Positions 6,937 to 13,897 of a stretch of DNA of 32,833 nucleotides are shown piece after piece; position 1 is the first letter of the stretch, and each line of letters opens with the position of its first letter. The notes under the pieces are model-generated. The model saw only the letters and a list, made by a program, of their open reading frames with translations, was not told the origin of the DNA and ran no database searches. The translations under genes and the position numbers were made by a program. Source of the DNA: Arthrobacter crystallopoietes BAB-32 (GTDB lineage: Bacteria > Actinomycetota > Actinomycetes > Actinomycetales > Micrococcaceae); contig NZ_ANPE02000076.1 of the NCBI RefSeq assembly GCF_000328305.2, positions 1 through 32,833 of the forward strand. The letters are read 5' to 3'.

Positions 6937-8219
6937 CCCAGTTGCTGGGCGGCGGCCGGCACGCGGTCCAGCGGATGGGCGATTTCGTCCTTGAGCATGC
7001 CGCCGAACGCGATGGCCAGCACGGACAGCACGGGCGAGACCAGCCCAACGACCAGGAAGATCAGCCAGATGGGCACCACGGCGGCCAGCGGCCCGGCCAG
7101 CGCCATGGACACCGGCATCAGGGCCAGGGACACGAAGAAGTCCAGGCTGGAGATCCGGCCGAGCAGGTGGGGCGGGACGCGCCGCTGGAGCAGCGTGCCC
7201 CAGATGACCTGGCCAGCCCCGCCCGTCACTCCGACGACGAACAGCACGGCGGCCAGCAGCCAGAAATTCGTGACGAAGCCCGTGACGGCCAGCGGCACCG
7301 AACCGGCGCCCCAGAGCATGAGCATGCCGCTGAGGTAGCGGCGGGGGAGCCGGACCGAGGCGGTGGCCATCGCGCCGACGGCACCACCGGCGCCGTACGT
7401 GCCAAGCAGGAAACCGAAGGTGCTGGAATCGCCGTCCAGCTGCTCCTCGACGGCGAACGGCAGCAGCACCTCGATGGGCCCCATGAAGAGCAGCACCCAG
7501 ACGACGGCCCACAGCAGCGTCCAGAACAGCCACGGCGTCCTGACCGTGTAGGCCACGCCCTCGCGCAGGTCCTTCCACATCGAGGATTTCGCCGGCGGTC
7601 CGTCGGAGCCGACCGGGGCCGGGGTCGCGACCGCACGGCTCAGGAACGTCAGGATAACCAGCGCGGACAGGTGGCACAGCGCGATCCAGGCGGTGGCGCT
7701 GGCCGGCGAGAAGGCCGCCACGATCATGCCCGCGGCGGCAGGACCGGCAGCCATCTGCAGCAGCGGCCGCATCGTCCCCTCCATCCCGTTGGCCGCCAGC
7801 AGGTCCTCGGCCGGCAGGATCCGGGGCAGGATCGCGGAGTAGGCGGGGAAGAAGAACGCTGCGCCGACCCCGAGCAGGAACGCTGCGGCCGCCAGGTGCC
7901 AGAGCTGCAGCAGGCCGGCAATCGAGAGCGCCGCGACCGCGCCGATCGCCAGCAGATTGGCCCCCTCCACCGCAATGATCAGCCGCCGCTGCGGCAGCCG
8001 GTCGGCGGCGATGCCGCCCAGCAGCACGAAGGCGAGCAGGCCGACGCTCGAGGCCGTGGCAACGATGGACAGTTCCACCGGGCCGCCGCCGAGGTGGATG
8101 ACCTGGTAGACCATGGCGACAGCCCACATTCCGGTGCCGAAAATGGAGATCGCCAGGGCAGCGATCAGCACGCGGTAGTCGCGGTGGACAAAGGGGCGCA
8201 TGGCGCGGGGCAAGGACAT
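6930..8219 (-). CDS. MFS transporter, EntS/MFS_3-like exporter
   Basis: The 429-residue, strongly hydrophobic protein has about 12 membrane segments. It opens with RPFVHRDYRVL, typical of the EntS-like group, and has the MFS loop motif GGIAADRLPQRR after segment 2. Such proteins export siderophores, drugs or metabolites by proton antiport; the substrate is not evident. ATG 8219 is chosen because GAGGGA is 5 nt upstream, while a start at 8258 in the same frame has no ribosome site. It converges on the vanAB operon and may export an aromatic intermediate, but the separate promoter shows no PadR-type site. Confidence 0.8.
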   Translation of the reverse strand: MSLPRAMRPFVHRDYRVLIAALAISIFGTGMWAVAMVYQVIHLGGGPVELSIVATASSVGLLAFVLLGGIAADRLPQRRLIIAVEGANLLAIGAVAALSIAGLLQLWHLAAAAFLLGVGAAFFFPAYSAILPRILPAEDLLAANGMEGTMRPLLQMAAGPAAAGMIVAAFSPASATAWIALCHLSALVILTFLSRAVATPAPVGSDGPPAKSSMWKDLREGVAYTVRTPWLFWTLLWAVVWVLLFMGPIEVLLPFAVEEQLDGDSSTFGFLLGTYGAGGAVGAMATASVRLPRRYLSGMLMLWGAGSVPLAVTGFVTNFWLLAAVLFVVGVTGGAGQVIWGTLLQRRVPPHLLGRISSLDFFVSLALMPVSMALAGPLAAVVPIWLIFLVVGLVSPVLSVLAIAFGGMLKDEIAHPLDRVPAAAQQLGS

Positions 8220-8230
8220 GGTTTTCCCTC

Positions 8231-8279
8231 GGGTGGATGGCAGGGCACCAGTATCCACCCAGTGATTGGGAAATGTAAA
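8231..8279 (-). promoter_or_regulatory. Promoter and inverted repeat of the MFS gene
   Basis: On the minus strand TTTACA (8279-8274), an 18-nt spacer and GATACT (8255-8250) form a candidate promoter. An 8-bp inverted repeat, GGGTGGAT (8231-8238) and ATCCACCC (8253-8260), overlaps the -10 element and the early leader. It could be an operator. Confidence 0.4.
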
Positions 8280-8303
8280 CCACTCATGTGGGTTAACGAC
8301 GAC

Positions 8304-8333
8304 GGCGGCGGTCCCTTGACGTGGACCGCCGCC
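8304..8333 (-). terminator. Hairpin terminator downstream of putP
   Basis: GGCGGCGGTCC and GGACCGCCGCC form a perfect 11-bp stem with an 8-nt loop, about 60 nt past the putP stop codon. On the minus strand it is followed by GTCGTCGTTAA. It insulates the MFS gene from putP transcription. Confidence 0.6.
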
Positions 8334-8394
8334 AATCGCGGGAGGTGGGTGAAGGTTCAGGAGGCGCCGGCACGCAGGTGGGGCGCCGCCGTCG

Positions 8395-9900
8395 TTAGTG
8401 CCCCTGGCGTTCGCCGGCTCCCACGGGTTCCGGCCGGAGTGCGCCGAGCGCCGCTTCGAACTCGGCGTCGATCTCGGGCGTGGGCTTATAGGTGAGCAGG
8501 CTGACCACGACCGCGACCAGCACGTTCAGGATGAAGCCGGGAACGATTTCGTACATGGTGTCGGCCAGCGTGGAGTTGCCCCAGGCGAAGACCGTGACGG
8601 CGCCGGCGACCATGCCAGCCAGCGCGCCGGGCATGGTGAGCTTCCGCCAGAAGAGGGACAGGATGATGGTCGGGCCGAAGGAGGCGCCGAACCCGGCCCA
8701 GGCGAACGCGACCAGACCGAGGATGGTGTCGTTGCGGCTCCAGGCCAGCAGGGCGGCGACGACGGAGACGACCAGCACGCCCATCCGGCCGAGCATGACC
8801 TGCGTCTTAGGCGAGGCCTCACGCTTCGCCACGATCTTGAACAGGTCCTCGACCAGCGCCGACGAGCACACGATCAGCTGCGAGGACACGGTGCTCATGA
8901 TGGCGGCGAGGACTGCGGCCAGGACGAGGCCGGCGAGGAACGGGTGGAAGAGGATCTGGGCGAGGTCCAGGAAGACGGACTCCGGGTCGGTCAGGGTGGC
9001 GTCCGGATTCTGCTGGAAGTAGGCGATGCCCACCAGCGCGGTCGCGACCGCGCCGAGCACGGTCATGACCATCCAGCCGATGCCGATCCGGCGGGCGGCC
9101 TTGGCTTCGGCGGGGGAGCGCAGCGCCATGAAGCGGACGATGATGTGCGGCTGGCCGAAGTAGCCCAGGCCCCATGCTGCGGCGGAAATGCCGGCAACCG
9201 CGCCCCCGGTGAAGAGGCTCAGGTGGGTGGGGTCGACTTGCCGGATGGATTCGAAGGTGGCGCCGAGCCCGCCGGTGGCGAAGAGCCCGGCGATGGGAAC
9301 GACCAGCAGCGCGGCGAACATGAGCAGGCCCTGGGCCACGTCGGTGTAGCTGGCGCCGAGGAAGCCGCCGAAGAGCGTGTAGAGCACGGTCACGCCCCCG
9401 ACCAGCAGCATGCCGATGGTGTAGGTCGAGTTGAAGGAGGCCTCGAAGAAGATGCCGCCGGCGACCATGCCGGAGGAGACGTAGAACGTGAAGAAGACCA
9501 GGATGATCAGGCCGGAGACCACCCGCAGGATGTGCGAGTTGTCTTTGAGCCGGTTCTCCAGGAAGCTCGGCACGGTGATGGAGTTGTTCGCGACCTCGGT
9601 GTAGGTGCGCAGCCGCGGGGCGACGAACTTCCAGTTGAGCCACGCACCGATGGTGAGGCCGATGGCGATCCACGCTTCGAAGAGGCCGCCGAGGTAGAGC
9701 GCTCCGGGGAGGCCCATCAGCAGCCAGCCGGACATGTCGGACGCGCCGGCGCTCAGTGCTGCCACGCCCGGTTTGAGGCCGCGGCCGGCGAGCATGTAGT
9801 CGTCAAGGTCGCTGGTCCGCCGGTACGCCCACCAGCCGATCGCGAGCATGCCGGCCATATAGAAGGCCATGGCGATGTACTGGAAAAACTGGTCGTTCAC
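8395..9900 (-). CDS. putP: Sodium/proline symporter PutP (SSS family)
   Basis: The 501-residue protein has about 13 membrane segments and matches E. coli PutP in length and landmarks. SAGASDMSGWLLMGLPGA contains Asp55 and Ser57 at the same positions as the Na+-binding residues of PutP. The family signature region is GGFLGASYTDVAQG. It imports proline with Na+ for nutrition or osmoprotection. The GTG start at 9900 has GGAAGGA 7 nt upstream. It is monocistronic: a hairpin follows it, and the next minus-strand gene upstream ends with its own hairpin once its frameshift is corrected. Confidence 0.92.
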   Translation of the reverse strand: MNDQFFQYIAMAFYMAGMLAIGWWAYRRTSDLDDYMLAGRGLKPGVAALSAGASDMSGWLLMGLPGALYLGGLFEAWIAIGLTIGAWLNWKFVAPRLRTYTEVANNSITVPSFLENRLKDNSHILRVVSGLIILVFFTFYVSSGMVAGGIFFEASFNSTYTIGMLLVGGVTVLYTLFGGFLGASYTDVAQGLLMFAALLVVPIAGLFATGGLGATFESIRQVDPTHLSLFTGGAVAGISAAAWGLGYFGQPHIIVRFMALRSPAEAKAARRIGIGWMVMTVLGAVATALVGIAYFQQNPDATLTDPESVFLDLAQILFHPFLAGLVLAAVLAAIMSTVSSQLIVCSSALVEDLFKIVAKREASPKTQVMLGRMGVLVVSVVAALLAWSRNDTILGLVAFAWAGFGASFGPTIILSLFWRKLTMPGALAGMVAGAVTVFAWGNSTLADTMYEIVPGFILNVLVAVVVSLLTYKPTPEIDAEFEAALGALRPEPVGAGERQGH

Positions 9901-9940
9901 GTGGGTTTCCTTCCGGTTGGACCGGGGTTGGTTGCTTGGG

Positions 9941-9981
9941 GGAACGTTCCAGTATGGCCACGTGGCCTAGCTCTCGGCCAA
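9941..9981 (-). promoter_or_regulatory. putP promoter region with two palindromes
   Basis: GGAACGTTCC (9941-9950) and GGCCACGTGGCC (9956-9967) are perfect palindromes. On the minus strand TTGGCC and CATACT, 19 nt apart, form a candidate -35/-10 pair with the 12-bp palindrome in and beside the -10. This is a likely repressor site; the regulator is unknown. Confidence 0.45.
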
Positions 9982-10011
9982 ATGCATGACTGACGGGCGG
10001 AGTCCTGGTCG

Positions 10012-10032
10012 GGCCGGCTGCCCATGCCGGCC
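10012..10032 (-). terminator. Hairpin just after the corrected adenosyltransferase stop
   Basis: GGCCGGC and GCCGGCC form a 7-bp stem with a 7-nt loop, 3 nt beyond the stop codon at 10036-10038 predicted after frameshift correction. Its position supports that stop as the real gene end. Confidence 0.4.
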
Positions 10033-10035
10033 GGC

Positions 10036-10667
10036 TCAGGCCTCGCCGGCCTCCGGCTCCATCTCGAGGGGCGCCGGCCGGACCGAGGCCTCGGAACCCA
10101 CATCACGTCGCCGTGCTCGGTGTTGGCGCCGCGGGCCAGCACGAACAGCAGGGTCGAGAGCCGGTTGAGGTAGCGGGCGCACTCCGAATTAACGCTATCG
10201 GGGAATTCCTCCACCGCGGTCCAGACGGCACGTTCCGCGCGGCGGACGGACGCACGGGCCTGGTAGAGCAGCGCGGCGAGCAGCGTACCGCCGGGCAGCA
10301 CCATGCCGCTGAGGTCCTCGACGTCCTGGGCGAAATGCTCGATGGCCCGCTCCAGCCGCTCGGTGTGGCCGGGGACGATCCGTGCCTGTGCGGGTTCTTC
10401 GCTGCCGGTCGGCTGCATCAGGTCCGCGGCGAGGTCGTAGAGATCGTTCTGTATGCTGAGCAAGGTGGCGTTGATGTTCGGCGGCATGCCCGCGGTAGCC
10501 ATCACAACGCTGATGGAGGCGTTACCCGCATCGCACTCGGCATAGGCGACAACCCGCGCGTCGTTCTTGGAAACGTTCCCGTGCCCGCCGAAATCCGTCC
10601 GGCCGTAGTCGCCGGCATTGGCCGATTCGGCAGGGATGATCGGATGCGATGCGCCATGCTCGTTCAT
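10036..10667 (-). CDS. PduO-type ATP:cob(I)alamin adenosyltransferase, frameshifted near the C-terminus
   Basis: The protein follows the PduO/MMAB layout: GDYGRTDFGGHG near residue 20 (degenerate TGDxGxT loop), VSKNDARVVAYAECD, LLSIQNDLYDLAADL, MVLPGGT and the ATP-site RRAERAVW, then YLNRLSTLLFVLARGAN. It would adenosylate reduced corrinoid to make coenzyme B12. The usual DE pair is DA here, so activity may be altered. As read, the frame runs on to 9897 with an Arg/Pro-rich tail overlapping putP. One missing base near 10090-10097 (GTTCC to GTTCCC) instead gives VPEASVRPAPLEMEP and a stop at 10036-10038, with nearly all codons ending in G or C. That makes 210 residues. ATG 10667 lacks a ribosome site and appears leaderless. 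Confidence 0.72.
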
Positions 10668-10674
10668 GGCTGAC

Positions 10675-10680
10675 ACTATA
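10675..10680 (-). promoter_or_regulatory. -10 element for a leaderless adenosyltransferase transcript
   Basis: TATAGT on the minus strand ends 7 nt before ATG 10667. Transcription would begin at, or one base before, the start codon. No ribosome-binding sequence precedes the ATG, which agrees with leaderless initiation. No clear -35 is seen. Confidence 0.4.
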
Positions 10681-10769
10681 CGTAAAGGATACGTCCGGCG
10701 TCGAAGAGAGGAATGCTGGGACAACGCGTCCCGCCGGGCAAGGAACCGACCGCAACCAGCGAGGTATTC

Positions 10770-12458
10770 ATGAGCAACGAACCGTCCGGTGAAAGCGCAC
10801 AATCCAGGCTGGGGGACGCCGTATCAGCCCCTCCCGCCAAGGGCTGGGCGACGGTGGACAAGACAGTTTTCGGGGTCTCCGTAGGCATTATCGTGGTGCT
10901 TTGCCTGCTCGGGGTGTTCGCGACGGAGTGGTTCGAGGCCACAGCTGCTGCGGCTTTGTCCTGGATTACGACGACGTTCGGCTGGCTGTTCGTTCTCGGC
11001 GCCACAGGGTTCGTGGTCTTCTCCCTGGTGCTGGCCTTCGGACGGTACGGCAGCATTCCGCTCTCCAAGGAGGGGGAGGAAGCAGAGTACTCCACGTTGT
11101 CCTGGATCGCGATGATGTTCAGTGCCGGCATGGGGATCGGGCTGATGTTCTTCGGCGTGTACGAGCCGGTGACGCACCTGGCCTCGCCGCCGCCGTTCGC
11201 CGAAGTCGACGCCGGCAGCGAGGCCGCTGCCCAGACCGCCATGGCCTACACCTTCTTCCACTGGGGCCTGCACCCCTGGGCGATCTACGCCGTCGTGGGC
11301 CTGGCGCTGGCGTACTCCACCTACCGGATGGGCCGCGGCAACCTGATGAGCGCACCGTTCCACTCCCTGTTCGGCCGGGAACGGATCGAGGACAAGGGCT
11401 GGGGCAAGCCGATCGACATCCTGGCGATCATCTGCACCAAATTCGGTTCCGCGACGTCGATGGGCCTTGGTGCCTTGCAGATCGCGGCCGGCCTGGCGCT
11501 GCTGCGGACGGGACAGTTCGAGGACGACCCCGGCGCGGCGATGCCGATCCTCATCATCTGCGTGCTGACCGTCGGCGTGATCATTTCCGCGGCCAGCGGC
11601 GTGTCCCGCGGCATCAAATGGCTCAGCAACACCAACATGGTGCTGGCCTTCGTGCTGCTGGTCTTCGTGTTTGTCGTCGGCCCAACGGTGTTCATCCTGG
11701 ACCTGCTGCCGTCCTCGATCGGCGCCTACTTCTCCAGCTTCGTGGACATGAGCTTCAACTCCGGCGTCTTCGGCGGGCATGATTGGCTGGCCAGCTGGAC
11801 CATTTTCTACTGGGCGTGGTGGATCTCCTGGACGCCGTTCGTCGGCACCTTCATCGCGAAGATCTCCCGCGGCCGGACCATCCGCGAATTCGTGCTCGGC
11901 GTGATGCTGGTTCCTACCGCCGTGAGCGTCGTGTGGTTCACCATCTTCGGCGGTGCCGGCATCAACCTGCAGCTCGGCGGCGTGGACATCGCCGGCACCG
12001 GCAGCGAGGCCGCAGGCTTCTTCGCGGCGCTGCAGCAGTACCCGTTCTTCTTCGGGGCGGCCCTGGTGGTCATGGTGCTGACCGCGGTGTTCTTCGTCAG
12101 CGGCGCGGATGCCGGCTCGCTGGTGCTGGGCACGCTCACCTCCCGCGGCGCCAAGGACCCGTGGATTCCGCTGGTCATCATGTGGGCCATCCTGACCGGA
12201 GCCGTGGCCGCGATGCTGCTGTTCGTCGGCGGCCTCGGCGCGCTGCAGACCTTTACCATCCTGGCCGCCAGTCCGTTCGTGCTCATCATCATCGGGCTCT
12301 GCGTCGCGCTCTATGTCGACCTGCGGCGCGACCCGCTCCGGCAGCGGCGCGCCGGCCCCGTCCGCGGCGCGGTGACGGTCCCCAGCAACGTTCCCTTCGC
12401 CGAAACGGGGCAGATTCCCATCACGGAGGAGCCGCCCGCGGGACGGGACAAGCCCTAG
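10770..12458 (+). CDS. BCCT-family transporter (glycine betaine/carnitine/choline type)
   Basis: The 562-residue protein has 12 predicted membrane segments. It carries BCCT landmarks: SWIAMMFSAGMGIGLMFFG, FFHWGLHPWAIY, and the Trp-rich signature FYWAWWISWTPFVGTFIAKISRG. Charged cytoplasmic N- and C-terminal extensions are present, as in osmoregulated BetP-like carriers. It likely imports betaine-type compatible solutes with Na+ or H+. ATG 10770 is preferred over ATG 10713, which has a purine-rich stretch touching it and too little spacing; GAGGT lies just before 10770. It is divergent from the adenosyltransferase gene. With PutP nearby, an osmoprotectant uptake role is plausible. The exact solute is not determinable. 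Confidence 0.9.
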   Translation: MSNEPSGESAQSRLGDAVSAPPAKGWATVDKTVFGVSVGIIVVLCLLGVFATEWFEATAAAALSWITTTFGWLFVLGATGFVVFSLVLAFGRYGSIPLSKEGEEAEYSTLSWIAMMFSAGMGIGLMFFGVYEPVTHLASPPPFAEVDAGSEAAAQTAMAYTFFHWGLHPWAIYAVVGLALAYSTYRMGRGNLMSAPFHSLFGRERIEDKGWGKPIDILAIICTKFGSATSMGLGALQIAAGLALLRTGQFEDDPGAAMPILIICVLTVGVIISAASGVSRGIKWLSNTNMVLAFVLLVFVFVVGPTVFILDLLPSSIGAYFSSFVDMSFNSGVFGGHDWLASWTIFYWAWWISWTPFVGTFIAKISRGRTIREFVLGVMLVPTAVSVVWFTIFGGAGINLQLGGVDIAGTGSEAAGFFAALQQYPFFFGAALVVMVLTAVFFVSGADAGSLVLGTLTSRGAKDPWIPLVIMWAILTGAVAAMLLFVGGLGALQTFTILAASPFVLIIIGLCVALYVDLRRDPLRQRRAGPVRGAVTVPSNVPFAETGQIPITEEPPAGRDKP

Positions 12459-12464
12459 CCGTCG

Positions 12465-12575
12465 CAGCAGCGGGCCAGCGCCGGGCGCCGGACTACGCCG
12501 TGTCGGCGCAGGGCATCCCGTGGCGTCGTGCCCGCTGCTGACGCAGTCGCTCCTGCCCCGCAGATCCAGCGGGGC
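12465..12575. terminator. Inverted repeats between convergent BCCT and jetD genes
   Basis: GCCCCGC and GCGGGGC (12555-12575, 7-nt loop) form a compact hairpin 17 nt beyond the jetD stop. An 11-bp pair, CAGCAGCGGGC (12465-12475) and GCCCGCTGCTG (12530-12540), brackets further GC-rich sequence after the BCCT stop. Together they probably end both transcripts. Confidence 0.5.
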
Positions 12576-12592
12576 GTTCAGGCGGGGCTGGC

Positions 12593-13897
12593 TTACCTGC
12601 GGGCAGAGGCCAGCCGCCCCAGCGCCCAGTCCCACGGGATCTGTTCCTGTTCCAGCCGCAGGGCCGGTCCGTGCTCATCGTTGACGAGCGCGGTATACAG
12701 CTCCGCCTCGTCCGCTGTCAGGCGGGTGAGCCGGGCGCTGGAAGGTTTGGCCTCCCGTCCCCAAAACTGCCGGTGGGCGAGGAAAGTCCCGGTATCCATC
12801 ATGACGCTTCGCACATGCGGGTGACCGGACCGGAGCTGGTCCAGGATCTGGAAACCGTGAGTGTCGATGTCGCCCCAGTAGATGGTCTCGCACCGCTTCA
12901 GCCAGGCCGCGTGGCGCAGCGCAGAGAATCCGTAGCCGGCACCAAAAAGGGCCATTGTCCCGGGCAGCTCCGGCAGGGCCAGGAAGTTGACCAGGTTCTC
13001 TGTGACGATGATTCTCTGCACGGGCAGCTCGAGGCTGGCGAAGGCTTCGGCCGTGACCGACAGATCCCTGGCAGCACCCAACAGCGGGATGGACGGATCA
13101 AGCACCCTGAAGCGGACCAGCTCCGGTGGGCTCAGGAAGCCGTGACGCGCGGCGAAGCCGGTGCCCGGCCCGCTGACAGGGCCGGCTGCCGGCGGCGCCC
13201 CTGGTTCCATCAATGCGTCAGGCTCCCCGGCCGCCGTGGCGGTTCCCGCGGCAGGAGGCGGGGGAACGGACGACGTGCCGGCAGCATCCGAACGGAGGAG
13301 GATGGCCATTTCGTCGATGGTCCGGCGGTGGGACGCCACGAACTTCGTGTGGACGTTGGGCAAGCTGAGCTGGCGCACGTAGATGCCAGGCGCCGGATGG
13401 TCCCGGAGCCACGCCGCCACGGCCGCGGCGGTGAGGGCGGCCTCATCCAGTTCCAGAAGGGCCAGCGGCCGCTTCAGGGCCCAATGTCGCAGGGTCGGGT
13501 CGAGCTGTTCCAGCCGTGCCGCCAGTTCGAGGAAGCGCCGGGCCTTCCGCTGGTGCCCGAGGAACGCGATCTCGTCGTCTGCCGCGGCGAACAGCGCGCC
13601 GGCAGGGACTTTGTTGGCCCCGATCGTCGTGCGGCCGATGCTGACTGATTCCAAGGTAAAGTCCGTAGCCCCGACGTGCAGTTCCGCGGCCCAGTCCCGT
13701 GCAGCGCCGTAGTTGTCGCGCAATTGGGCTGCGGTGGGGTGCTTCAACGGACGACGGCGGGGATAGGCGCCCGTAGGCGCCAGCAGTTCGCGCAGCAGGT
13801 CGCCTTTGTCCCAGGCTCGTTCGGACTGCTGGCGAAGCGCAGACAGCGTGGTCCAGCCGCTGCTTTGAGCAGCGGCCTTTCCGCCGCTAGCCGGCAC
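12593..13897 (-). CDS. jetD: Wadjet component JetD (DUF3322 + DUF2220, Toprim-like nuclease)
   Basis: The 434-residue protein has an N-terminal DUF3322-like half and a C-terminal Toprim-like DUF2220 half. Catalytic-type motifs visible are TENLVNF (Glu300), GAGYGF (319-324), YWGDIDTHGF (340-349, with Asp343, Asp345 and His347), MDTGTFLAH and LRLEQEQI. JetD is the endonuclease of Wadjet and cuts closed circular DNA trapped by the JetABC motor. A Pro/Ala/Gly-rich linker at about 204-248 separates the halves and looks longer than usual. GTG 13897 overlaps the end of jetC by 11 nt and has GAGGAA upstream. It is the last gene of the operon. Confidence 0.92.
   Translation of the reverse strand: MPASGGKAAAQSSGWTTLSALRQQSERAWDKGDLLRELLAPTGAYPRRRPLKHPTAAQLRDNYGAARDWAAELHVGATDFTLESVSIGRTTIGANKVPAGALFAAADDEIAFLGHQRKARRFLELAARLEQLDPTLRHWALKRPLALLELDEAALTAAAVAAWLRDHPAPGIYVRQLSLPNVHTKFVASHRRTIDEMAILLRSDAAGTSSVPPPPAAGTATAAGEPDALMEPGAPPAAGPVSGPGTGFAARHGFLSPPELVRFRVLDPSIPLLGAARDLSVTAEAFASLELPVQRIIVTENLVNFLALPELPGTMALFGAGYGFSALRHAAWLKRCETIYWGDIDTHGFQILDQLRSGHPHVRSVMMDTGTFLAHRQFWGREAKPSSARLTRLTADEAELYTALVNDEHGPALRLEQEQIPWDWALGRLASARR

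Noticed and set aside
8398-9993. Long plus-strand open frame opposite putP
   Set aside because: Asp/His/Gly-rich antisense artefact; PutP with Asp55 lies on the other strand.
10824-12635. Long minus-strand open frame opposite the BCCT gene
   Set aside because: Low-complexity His/Asp/Arg-rich translation without motifs; the plus strand encodes an unmistakable BCCT carrier.
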